Positions 10,015-17,195 of a stretch of DNA of 22,266 nucleotides are shown in pieces. Each line of letters opens with the position of its first letter. The first letter of the stretch is position 1. The DNA is from an uncultured bacterium (lineage in GTDB: Bacteria > Gemmatimonadota > Gemmatimonadetes > Longimicrobiales > RSA9): assembly GCA_937995995.1 (NCBI GenBank), contig CALKIP010000222.1, forward strand, positions 1 through 22,266. The letters are read 5' to 3'. The notes under the pieces were generated by a model. The model saw only the letters and a program-made list of their open reading frames with translations, was not told the origin of the DNA and did not search any database. Position numbers and translations under genes: made by a program.

Positions 10015-11007
10015 ATGAAAGTCGTCATCCCCCTGGCGGGGAAGGGGACGCGGGTGCGCCCCCATACGTACATCACGCCCAAGCCGCTCCTCAAGGTGGC
10101 CGACAGGCCGGTGATGAGCTACATCCTCGACGACCTGAAGGAACTCGGCGTGGATGAGATCGTCTTCATCACGGGCTACCTGAAGGAGAAGATCGAGGAC
10201 TACATCCGCGACGAGTACCCGGAGTTCCGGGCGCACTTCGTGGAGCAGGAGGTGCAGAACGGCACGGCGGGCGCGGTCAAGCTCGCCGAGCCCTACATCG
10301 ACGAGGACGTCCTGATCATCTTCGTCGACACGCTCTTCGACGCCGATCTCTCGATCGCGAAGTCGCTCTCCGAGGATGAGGCCGGCGTGATCTGGGCCAA
10401 GGAGGTCGAGGACTATCAGCGCTTCGGCGTGGTCGTGACCGACAAGGACGGCTACATGAAGCGCATCATCGAGAAGCCGCGCGACCCGATCTCGAAGCTC
10501 GCGAACATCGGACTGTACTACATCCGCGACTGGAAGCTCCTCTTCGAGGGGATCAACCACACGCTGGATGGTGCGAAGGGGCCGGGCGAGGAGTACTACC
10601 TGACGGATGCGTTCCAGTACATGATCGACCACGGCGCGAAGATCCGCACCGTCGAGGTCGAGGGCTGGTACGACTGCGGCAAGCCGGAGACGCTGATCGA
10701 GACGAACCGGCACCTGCTCGAGACCGGTCGCGCGCGCAACCCGGACGGCGGCGACGACGTGAAGGTCGAGGGGCCGGTTCGCGTTCCGGAGGGCGTGGAA
10801 CTCGAGAACGTCGAACTCGGCCCGAACGTGACGCTCGGTGCCGGGTGCAAACTGCGGAATGTGAAGATCCGCGACTCGATCGTCGGCGAGAATACCGTGA
10901 TCGAGGACGCCGAGCTTCACGACTCCGTGATCGGCGACCGCGTCACGATCCGCGGCGTCAGTGGGCGGCTGAGCGTGGCCTCGGATTCGGAGGTGGTGGG
11001 CGGCTGA
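10015..11007 (+). CDS. Sugar-phosphate nucleotidyltransferase with left-handed beta-helix tail
   Basis: 330 aa from ATG 10015, with GGAGG 7 nt upstream. The N-terminus VIPLAGKGTRVRPHT is the nucleotide-binding signature of RmlA/GalU-type enzymes, followed by TPKPLLKVADRPV (sugar-phosphate loop), QNGTAGAVKLAEPY, the metal-binding Asp in IFVDTLFD, and the substrate residues in EEYYLTDAFQ and GWYDCGKPETL. Residues about 255-325 show hexapeptide-like turns (VELGPNVTLGAGCKL, SIVGENTVIEDAEL, SVIGDRVTIRG), a left-handed beta helix as in long glucose-1-phosphate thymidylyltransferases. It should make an NDP-sugar in the cytoplasm from a sugar-1-phosphate. The nucleotide and sugar are not determined, and there are no other sugar genes here. 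Confidence 0.92.
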   Translation: MKVVIPLAGKGTRVRPHTYITPKPLLKVADRPVMSYILDDLKELGVDEIVFITGYLKEKIEDYIRDEYPEFRAHFVEQEVQNGTAGAVKLAEPYIDEDVLIIFVDTLFDADLSIAKSLSEDEAGVIWAKEVEDYQRFGVVVTDKDGYMKRIIEKPRDPISKLANIGLYYIRDWKLLFEGINHTLDGAKGPGEEYYLTDAFQYMIDHGAKIRTVEVEGWYDCGKPETLIETNRHLLETGRARNPDGGDDVKVEGPVRVPEGVELENVELGPNVTLGAGCKLRNVKIRDSIVGENTVIEDAELHDSVIGDRVTIRGVSGRLSVASDSEVVGG

Positions 11008-11039
11008 CGAGCGCCCGAGGCCGGATCCGGCATGCGACG

Positions 11040-11071
11040 ACGGGGCGGGGCGCACACGCGTCTCGCCCCGT
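11040..11071. terminator. Hairpin between convergent genes, probable bidirectional terminator
   Basis: ACGGGGCG (11040-11047) pairs perfectly with CGCCCCGT (11064-11071) around a 16-nt loop, and the outer GACGA/TCGTC can extend the stem across a bulge. It lies 32 nt after the nucleotidyltransferase stop and 55 nt before the M20 stop on the other strand. Only a short T run follows. Nothing else is evident in the 119-nt gap. Confidence 0.55.
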
Positions 11072-11126
11072 TTGTCGTCTCCCCCCGGCATCGGGAGCAT
11101 CAATGGAGAGATCGTCGTCGGGGAGG

Positions 11127-12335
11127 CTACCCGGTCTCCACGCCGGCCACGCCCAAAACCGTCCACAGCACCCGTTCGAGCCCCTGGGGGCCCGTCTCGT
11201 TGTCGTACCACTCCTCGGTCGTGTGTGTACCGGCGGAGCGGCCACCGGCGCCGATCGTGATGGCGGGGATGCCGAGGGAGATCGGCACGTTGGCGTCGGT
11301 CGAGGAGGCGACGAGTTCGGGCGTCTCGCCGATCATCCGCGTGGCATTGCAGGCGGCTTCCACGATCGGTGCGGTGGCAGGCGTCTCTCCCGACGGTCGG
11401 TCCCCGATCAACGCGATCTCGAGTCCGAGGGCCGGGGTGCCGCGGCGGCGGCGGGCGTTGGTCTCGGCGACGGCCGCCTCGGCCGCATGGAGCACTCGCG
11501 CCTCGAGGTTCGCGAGTGCACGCCGGCCCTCACTTCGCAGATCCACTTCCAGCCACGCCGCGCTCGGGATGGCGTTGACCGACGTGCCGCCCTCGATGCG
11601 GCCCACGGTGAGCGTGGTTCGTGGCCGGCGCGGCGGCGCGTAGCGCGCGATCTCCGCGACGGCGAGCCCCAGGGCGTGGATCGGGTTCGCCCGGCCCCAG
11701 TCCGCCCAGGAATGCCCTCCGCTGCCACGGACCGTGAGGCGGAAGCGTCGCGAGCCGACGGCGCTGTTGACGATCCGGCGAGTGCCCGTGCCGTCCAGGG
11801 CGATGAAGCCGGAGGCGCGCCGCCACGGCGAGCCTTCGCGGAAGAGGTGCTTGACGCCGCGCAGGTCGCCCGTCCCCTCCTCACCGACCGTCGCGGCGAA
11901 GACGACCGGTCGGCACGTGGCGACGCCGGCTTCACACAGTACACCTGCAATGGTGAGGAGCGCCGCCAGGCCGCGGGCGTTGTCGACGATCCCGGGACCG
12001 GCCAGGCGCCTGCCATCCCTGCGGACGGTCAGGTCCGTCTCGGCCGGGAAGACCGTGTCGAGGTGCGCGGCCACGATCACCGGGGCGCCTAAACCCGTGC
12101 CGTTGCCCGATGGCAGGCGGGCCAGGACGTTGCCCTCCTCGTCCGTGACCACATCGGCCAGGCCGAGTGCATGGAACCGATCCCGGACGCGCTCGGCCCG
12201 CGCCGCCTCACCGAAGGGCGGGGCAGGGATCTGGGCCAGCTCGACCATCGTGTCGAGTGTTTCGGCATCACGCTCGCGCAACAGTGTGAGCGCGCGGTCC
12301 ACGGCCGGTGTAACGGCGACGGGCGGCACATCCAT
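11127..12335 (-). CDS. M20 family metallopeptidase / amidase
   Basis: 402 aa. All M20 zinc-site residues are visible: AAHLDTVFP (His91, Asp93), GPGIVDNARG (Asp118), VGEEGTGD (catalytic Glu152, Glu153), ALDGTG (Asp181) and GTHTTEEWYD (His371). The lid/dimerisation domain lies between about 190 and 300 (RGSGGHSWADWG onward). M20 enzymes are cytoplasmic di-zinc exopeptidases or N-acyl amino acid hydrolases; the overall layout resembles peptidase T-like members, but the substrate is not clear. The start is uncertain. ATG 12335 begins where homology starts, with AAGGA rather far upstream; an in-frame ATG at 12362 has no SD and would extend the protein by 9 residues. It is divergent from the LeuA-like gene and convergent with the nucleotidyltransferase gene. 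Confidence 0.9.
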   Translation of the reverse strand: MDVPPVAVTPAVDRALTLLRERDAETLDTMVELAQIPAPPFGEAARAERVRDRFHALGLADVVTDEEGNVLARLPSGNGTGLGAPVIVAAHLDTVFPAETDLTVRRDGRRLAGPGIVDNARGLAALLTIAGVLCEAGVATCRPVVFAATVGEEGTGDLRGVKHLFREGSPWRRASGFIALDGTGTRRIVNSAVGSRRFRLTVRGSGGHSWADWGRANPIHALGLAVAEIARYAPPRRPRTTLTVGRIEGGTSVNAIPSAAWLEVDLRSEGRRALANLEARVLHAAEAAVAETNARRRRGTPALGLEIALIGDRPSGETPATAPIVEAACNATRMIGETPELVASSTDANVPISLGIPAITIGAGGRSAGTHTTEEWYDNETGPQGLERVLWTVLGVAGVETG

Positions 12336-12367
12336 CGTCGTGCTTCGGTTCCTTTCTTGCATCAGCG

Positions 12368-12382
12368 GGTCCGGTTCGGACC
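12368..12382. promoter_or_regulatory. Interrupted palindrome in divergent spacer, possible operator
   Basis: GGTCCG (12368-12373) and CGGACC (12377-12382) are perfect inverted arms around GTT, 12 nt upstream of the -35 box at 12395 and 33 nt from the M20 start. The position suits a regulator acting on both divergent genes, but no regulator is encoded nearby. Confidence 0.3.
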
Positions 12383-12394
12383 GGATCGATTCAG

Positions 12395-12424
12395 TTGACA
12401 ATGTGAGCGGCGCCGGAGCATCTT
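12395..12424 (+). promoter_or_regulatory. Promoter of the LeuA-like / DUF885 pair
   Basis: A perfect TTGACA (12395-12400) is followed after 18 nt by CATCTT (12419-12424), 39 nt before the ATG at 12464. The -10 is weak against TATAAT but close to the TATCTT found at 9530. Confidence 0.5.
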
Positions 12425-12463
12425 GCCACCATCACTCCCTCCCCCACCGAGACGAGGTCGCAC

Positions 12464-13714
12464 ATGAACGAGCAGGACCTCATCTACGACTGGAACTCCG
12501 CACCGCGCCTCCCCCGACTTCCCGAACTGCGTCCGGTCGAGCTGGACGACGAGACGCTGCGCGACGGGCTGCAGTCCCCCTCGGTCCAGGACCCGCCGAT
12601 CGAGGACAAGATCCGGATCCTGCACCTCATGGCCGAACTCGGGATCCAGGCGGCGAACATCGGGCTTCCGGGCGCCGGGCCACGGGCGGTGAACGATGTG
12701 ACGGCGCTGGCCGAGGAGATCCGTGACGCCGGGCTCGCTCTGCAGCCCAACTGTGCGGCCCGCACGGTCCGGGCCGACATCGAGCCGATCGTGCGAATCG
12801 CGCAGCGGACCGGCGTCGCGATCGAGGCCGCGACCTTCATCGGCTCCTCGCCGATCCGTCAGTACGCCGAAGACTGGACGCTGGATCGGATGCTCCGTGC
12901 GACGGAGGACGCGGTGGGCTTCGCCGTCGCCGAGGGGCTTCCGGTCATGTACGTGACCGAGGACACCACTCGGGCGCGGCCGGAGACGCTCAAGGAGCTC
13001 TATTCGACGGCGATCTCGAGTGGTGCGCGGAGGATCTGCCTGGCCGACACCGTGGGCCACGCCACGCCACACGGCGTGAGGCGACTGGTTCATTTCATCC
13101 GCGAGGAGGTGGTGCGGCCGTCGGGCGAGGACGTGAAGATCGACTGGCACGGCCACCGCGACCGCGGGCTCGGGCTCGCGAACGTCTTCGCCGCGATCGA
13201 GGCGGGCGTCGACCGTGTCCACGGCTCGGCGATCGGGATCGGCGAGCGCGTCGGGAACGTGGAGATGGACCTGCTCCTCGTCAATCTCCAGCTCCTCGGC
13301 CTCCACGACGGCGACCTCTCACGCCTCTCGGAGTACTGCGAGCTCGTGGCCCGCTCGACCGGCGCACCCGTGCCGTGCAACTACCCGGTCTTCGGATCGG
13401 ACGCGTTCCGGACCGGGACGGGCGTGCACGCGGCCGCCATCATCAAGGCCAAGGCGAAGGGCGACGATTGGCTGGCCGACCGCATCTACTCGGGCGTGCC
13501 CGCCGGAGACTTCGGCCGTCGCCAGATGATCGAGATCAGCCACGTGAGTGGCATGTCGAACGTGAAGTTCTGGCTGAGCGAGAACGGATACGACGCGTCG
13601 GATGATGCGCTGTGTCGCCGAGTCTTCGAGCTTGCCAAGCGAACCGATCGCGTGCTTACCGACGCCGAGGTTCACGCGTGCTGCCGGACCCACGACAACC
13701 CCCAGCCCGCATGA
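12464..13714 (+). CDS. 2-isopropylmalate/homocitrate synthase-family enzyme (DRE-TIM)
   Basis: 416 aa. The catalytic start motif DETLRDG (Asp29 metal ligand, Arg33) is followed by a TIM barrel with VFIA-like ATFIGSSP, the HxH metal pair in WHGHRDRG (His229, His231) and GIGERVGNVEMD with the conserved Gly-Asn. Members condense acetyl-CoA (or another acyl-CoA) with a 2-oxo acid, or are lyases. The usual HCHNDLG reads HGHRDRG (Arg232), RDGEQ reads RDGLQ, and there is no C-terminal LeuA regulatory domain, so true leucine biosynthesis is doubtful and the substrate is open. A C-terminal part (about 300-405) resembles the LeuA/HCS linker subdomains (GVHAAAIIKAKAKG). ATG 12464 has GAGGT at 5 nt. No other leucine or lysine genes are nearby. 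The next gene starts 1 nt after the stop. Confidence 0.88.
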   Translation: MNEQDLIYDWNSAPRLPRLPELRPVELDDETLRDGLQSPSVQDPPIEDKIRILHLMAELGIQAANIGLPGAGPRAVNDVTALAEEIRDAGLALQPNCAARTVRADIEPIVRIAQRTGVAIEAATFIGSSPIRQYAEDWTLDRMLRATEDAVGFAVAEGLPVMYVTEDTTRARPETLKELYSTAISSGARRICLADTVGHATPHGVRRLVHFIREEVVRPSGEDVKIDWHGHRDRGLGLANVFAAIEAGVDRVHGSAIGIGERVGNVEMDLLLVNLQLLGLHDGDLSRLSEYCELVARSTGAPVPCNYPVFGSDAFRTGTGVHAAAIIKAKAKGDDWLADRIYSGVPAGDFGRRQMIEISHVSGMSNVKFWLSENGYDASDDALCRRVFELAKRTDRVLTDAEVHACCRTHDNPQPA

Positions 13715-13715
13715 G

Positions 13716-15329
13716 ATGACGGAACTGACACCGTTGCTCGACGAATTCTTCGCGTTCTGGTGGAGCGCGAACCCGATCCACGCGACGACGGTCGGGATCC
13801 ACAGCCACGACGGCGAGCTGGAACGCTACGATGCCGCGACTCTCGAAGAGAGGGCGCGGCATTTTCGTGAGTACCTCCGCGCATTCGAGCGGCAGGTGCC
13901 CGCAGGCGCCGGCGACTGGGTCGATCGTGAGCTCGTCGTCGACCGAATCCGCTGGGAGCTCTACGAGCTGGACCACGTGCGCCCCCACCGCCGCAACCCG
14001 TTGCGCTACGTGGATGGCCCGCTCGGTGCGCTCTACCTCATGGCGGTGCGGGACTACGCGCCGGCGGAGGAGCGCGCGAAGCGTGCAATGGAGCGGCTCA
14101 TGGCCCTCCGTGGCACACTCGACGATGCGCGTGAGAACCTGACGGAAGCCTCGCCGACGCTGACGCGGACGGCCGCGGCCGTGGCCCGAAGCGGCGTCGG
14201 GCTGATCGAGTACGTCCTCCCGGTCTACCTCGGCAAGGCGCTCGAGGACGATGCCGAGCAGTACTCACGCTGGGAGAACGCACGGCGCGGGGCGGCCGAG
14301 GCGCTCTCGGAGTTCGCCGACTGGCTCGACGAACTCGCACCGCGCGCGACCGGCAACTTCGCGATCGGCCGGGAGGCGTGGGAGTCGAAGGTCCGCTATG
14401 AACACGGGCTGCACTACACGGCGGAGGAACTGCTCGCGTACGGCGAATGGCTGAAGCGGCGGACCGAGGCGCAACTGCGTGACGTCGCACGGGAGATCGA
14501 TGCGTCGAAGAGCTGGCGCGAGCTCGTCGAATCGCTCAAGGACGAGCACCCCGCGGGCGACGAGCTCATCGGTATCTACGCCGACGAGATGGCGCGGGCG
14601 CGCGATTTCGTCGAGCAGCGCAATCTCGCGGCGGTGCCCGGCGACGACACGCTCGAGGTCGTGCCGACGCCGGAGTTCCTGCGTCCGCTCATCCCCTACG
14701 CCGCGTACCAGCCGCCGGCGGCACACGAGGTCGACCAGACGGGTCGCTTCTACGTCACGCCGGCGGACGGAGAGGATGCGAGCCAGCGGCTTCGAGACCA
14801 CTCCCGCTACGGCATCCCGATCACCGCGCTGCACGAGGCCTACCCGGGGCACCACCTGCAGCTCCTGCGCTCAAACCGCGCCGACACCGAGCCGCGGCGC
14901 GTCTTCTTCACCTCGGTCTTCGCCGAGGGGTGGGCGCTCTACTGCGAACAGCTCATGTGGGAGCAGGGCTTCTACACGGACGCACGGCAGCGGTTGCTTC
15001 AGCTCAAGGACCAGCTCTGGCGGGCGTGCCGCGTCGTGGTCGACGTCGGGCTGCACGTCCACGGGTGGTCTCCTGAGCGCGCCGTCGACTACATGGTCGA
15101 GGAGGCCGGGCTCGAGCGGCCGAACGCCGAAATCGAGGTACGCCGCTACTGCTCCACGCCAACGCAGCCGATGAGCTACGCCGTGGGCAAGCGCGAGATC
15201 CTGCGGCTGCGCGACCGCTACCGCGCGCGCACCGGCAACGGCTTCCACCTGCGCGACTTCCACGACCGGCTGCTCTCGTGGGGCACGATTCCGCCGCCTC
15301 TCGTGGCGCACGCGCTCGGTCTGGTCTGA
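13716..15329 (+). CDS. DUF885 family metallohydrolase
   Basis: 537 aa. The zinc-peptidase-like block ALHEAYPGHHLQL (HEAYPGHH, 373-380) and downstream FAEGWALYCEQ (Glu404) are the two signatures of DUF885 proteins, a mostly helical family distantly related to M3/M32-like HExxH metallopeptidases; some members are annotated as peptidases, but few have been tested. The fold also shows FYVTPAD and a late MSYAVGKREILRLR helix, all expected. No signal peptide is present when the start is ATG 13716, which lies 1 nt after the stop of the LeuA-like gene (ATGAGATG), so it should be translationally coupled. Many relatives are exported lipoproteins; this one appears cytoplasmic, which may tie its role to the enzyme upstream. 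Confidence 0.88.
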   Translation: MTELTPLLDEFFAFWWSANPIHATTVGIHSHDGELERYDAATLEERARHFREYLRAFERQVPAGAGDWVDRELVVDRIRWELYELDHVRPHRRNPLRYVDGPLGALYLMAVRDYAPAEERAKRAMERLMALRGTLDDARENLTEASPTLTRTAAAVARSGVGLIEYVLPVYLGKALEDDAEQYSRWENARRGAAEALSEFADWLDELAPRATGNFAIGREAWESKVRYEHGLHYTAEELLAYGEWLKRRTEAQLRDVAREIDASKSWRELVESLKDEHPAGDELIGIYADEMARARDFVEQRNLAAVPGDDTLEVVPTPEFLRPLIPYAAYQPPAAHEVDQTGRFYVTPADGEDASQRLRDHSRYGIPITALHEAYPGHHLQLLRSNRADTEPRRVFFTSVFAEGWALYCEQLMWEQGFYTDARQRLLQLKDQLWRACRVVVDVGLHVHGWSPERAVDYMVEEAGLERPNAEIEVRRYCSTPTQPMSYAVGKREILRLRDRYRARTGNGFHLRDFHDRLLSWGTIPPPLVAHALGLV

Positions 15330-15396
15330 AAACGATGGAGAGCTCCGCCGGCCCAGACGCGGATCTGTAGCCCGAAAATCCGGCCAGCGTCCAACA

Positions 15397-15448
15397 CGCA
15401 GCGGGCGGGCACGAGGACATGCAGTTTGCCTCGTGCCCGCCCGCTGCG
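15397..15448. terminator. 20-bp perfect inverted repeat between convergent genes
   Basis: The arm at 15397-15416 (CGCAGCGGGC...CACGAGG) is exactly complementary to 15429-15448 around a 12-nt loop. It sits between the DUF885 stop (15329) and the DoxX stop (15469), so it would form a very stable RNA hairpin in either transcript. It lacks a T-tract. A bidirectional terminator is the simplest reading; a mobile palindromic repeat is an alternative. Confidence 0.7.
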
Positions 15449-15468
15449 ATTCAGACCAGGAGCAAGCG

Positions 15469-15885
15469 TCAGTCTGCGGCGACCGGTTCCGTTGCCTCGG
15501 CCTGTGCAGACCTACGGCTCAGCACGCCATCGATGCTGAAACCGCCTGCGCCCCGCGCGGAGAGGTAGAGGAAAATGAAGCAGAAGAGCGCAGCGGGCTC
15601 GCCGCGATTCTGGACCGGGAAGAAGCCTTGCGGGAAGTGCGCCATGAAGTACGCTGCCGCCATCTCGCCGGCCAGGATGAAGGCGACCGGGCGGGTCAGC
15701 AGCCCGAGCACGATCATCGCGCCACCGAAGAACTCGAGCACTCCCGCGAGCCCCATCAGCGAGAAAATGGACTCGACGGCGTTCCCGCCCAGCGCTCCGA
15801 AGAGCTTCTGGGCGCCGTGCTGCATGAAGAGCAGCCCGGTGACGATGCGCAGCAGGTTCAGCGTGACATTCTGCCAACGGTCCAT
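15469..15885 (-). CDS. DoxX family membrane protein
   Basis: 138 aa. Four hydrophobic segments are visible, and LLRIVTGLLFMQHGAQKLFG is the typical first DoxX helix, followed by GLAGVLEFFGGAMIVLGLLTR, VAFILAGEMAAAYFMAHF and AALFCFIFLYLS. DoxX proteins are small inner-membrane proteins, some linked to quinone, thiosulfate or oxidative-stress functions; the reaction here is unknown. ATG 15885 is chosen because GGAGGGAGGA ends 5 nt upstream and the hydrophobic helix follows at once. It is the last gene of the efflux operon, about 90 nt after the permease, from which it is separated by three imperfect repeats. Confidence 0.9.
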   Translation of the reverse strand: MDRWQNVTLNLLRIVTGLLFMQHGAQKLFGALGGNAVESIFSLMGLAGVLEFFGGAMIVLGLLTRPVAFILAGEMAAAYFMAHFPQGFFPVQNRGEPAALFCFIFLYLSARGAGGFSIDGVLSRRSAQAEATEPVAAD

Positions 15886-15899
15886 GGGGTTCCTCCCTC

Positions 15900-15982
15900 C
15901 GTCGGGTGTGTGTGATCCTGCTCGTCGGATGTGTGGTCCTTCTCCTGCCAATCGTCGGGCGTGTGGTCCTGCTCCTTCTATT
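15900..15982 (-). repeat. Three imperfect direct repeats before doxX
   Basis: On the plus strand CGTCGG[R][Y]GTGTG followed by TCCT[GT]CTC recurs at 15900, 15923 and 15953, and a partial CGTAG lies at 15983; the last steps are exactly 30 nt. On the mRNA strand each copy reads roughly AGGAYCACAC..CGACG. The third ends within the permease stop codon. They fill the gap between permease and DoxX and may be a binding site or a translation-control element. Confidence 0.55.
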
Positions 15983-17189
15983 CGTAGCGTAACGCGACGA
16001 TCGGATCCAGCTTAGCCGCCCGGCGCGCCGGCCACAAGCCAAAAAAGATTCCGACGAACGCCGAGAAGCCGATCGCGAGTGCGACGGCGCCGGTCGAGAC
16101 GGCGGTGTTCCAATCGGCCATGCGCTGGAGCAGGTAGGCACCGCCGGCGCCGAGGCCGAGGCCGATCACGCCACCGGCCAGGCAGAGCGTGAGCGCCTCG
16201 ATCAGGAACTGGAGCAGGATGTCGCGCCGCTTCGCGCCGAGCGCCTTGCGGATGCCGATCTCACGGGTCCGCTCGGTCACGGAGACGAGCATGATGTTCA
16301 TGATGCCGATCCCGCCGACCAGGAGCGAGACGAGAGCGATCCCGGCCAGAAGGAACGAGAAGGTCTGTGTCGTTTCCTGGAACGTCGAAAGCAGGCTGGC
16401 CTGGTTGCGGACGTTGAAGTCCGCCGCCTCGCCCGGGCGGATGCGGTGCTCGCGCCGCAGGACGCGATCGATCTCGGCCATCGTCTCATCCATCGCCGAC
16501 TCGCTCACCGCCTGGACCGAGATCGAGCGGACCCACTCGGTGCCGAAGACACGGAACTGTGCGGTTGCCAGTGGGATGTAGATACCCTCGTCAGGGTTCT
16601 GCCAGCCGGCCTCGCCCTTTTCCTCGAGGACGCCGATCACCTCGAAGGGGATGCCGCGCACGCGGATCGACTGGCCGATGAGGGTGCGCGTGTCGGAAAC
16701 GCCGAGCCGCTCGCCGACCAGGGCGCCGAGGACGGCCAGCCGCCGTCGCCCACGCTCCTCGCCCTCGGTGAAGAGCCTGCCGGCGGCAAGCTTGTGGTTG
16801 TGCATGCCGAAGTAGCTCGGCCAACTGCCCAGTACCGAGAGGTTGGCGTTGCGACCGCCGTAGGCGATCTGTTGGCGCCTTTCCATCTCCGGCGCGACGG
16901 CCAGGATCGGCCCTCCCACGGCCGCGAGCGCCTCGGCGTCCTTGGTCGTCAGACGCGCGGAGCCGCGGTCGATCCCGCCGAAGAAGTTCTGGCCGGGTCG
17001 CACGGTGAGGATGTTCGTGCCCATCGCCTGGAGCCGGGCCTCGACCGACCGCTGCGCGCCCTCGCCCAGGGCGACCATCGTGATCACCGCCGCGATTCCG
17101 ATGATGATCCCGAGCATGGTCAGGAAGGCGCGCATCTTGTTGGCGAAGATCGCGTCGATGGCGATCCTCAGGATCTCGCCCGAGAGCAT
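15978..17189 (-). CDS. MacB-type ABC transporter permease (MacB_PCD plus FtsX)
   Basis: 403 aa. The N-terminus LRIAIDAIFANKMRAFLTML and GIIIGIAAVITMVALGEGA is the first helix and elbow of MacB-type permeases, then a periplasmic core (about 50-270) and three C-terminal FtsX helices (LLAGIALVSLLVGGIGIMNIM, the VTERTREIGIRKALGA coupling helix, then two more). The protein lacks any nucleotide-binding domain, so an ATPase must come from elsewhere. ATG 17189 is preceded by AGGAGG, which overlaps the adaptor stop. It sits after TolC-like and MacA-like genes, the expected context for a tripartite mechanotransmission exporter of peptides, lipids or toxins in the inner membrane. Confidence 0.92.
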   Translation of the reverse strand: MLSGEILRIAIDAIFANKMRAFLTMLGIIIGIAAVITMVALGEGAQRSVEARLQAMGTNILTVRPGQNFFGGIDRGSARLTTKDAEALAAVGGPILAVAPEMERRQQIAYGGRNANLSVLGSWPSYFGMHNHKLAAGRLFTEGEERGRRRLAVLGALVGERLGVSDTRTLIGQSIRVRGIPFEVIGVLEEKGEAGWQNPDEGIYIPLATAQFRVFGTEWVRSISVQAVSESAMDETMAEIDRVLRREHRIRPGEAADFNVRNQASLLSTFQETTQTFSFLLAGIALVSLLVGGIGIMNIMLVSVTERTREIGIRKALGAKRRDILLQFLIEALTLCLAGGVIGLGLGAGGAYLLQRMADWNTAVSTGAVALAIGFSAFVGIFFGLWPARRAAKLDPIVALRYE

Positions 17190-17195
17190 GGCCGT

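Noticed and set aside
9973..11211. 412-codon minus-strand frame opposite the nucleotidyltransferase
   Set aside because: The plus strand gives a complete nucleotidyltransferase with all motifs and a good SD.
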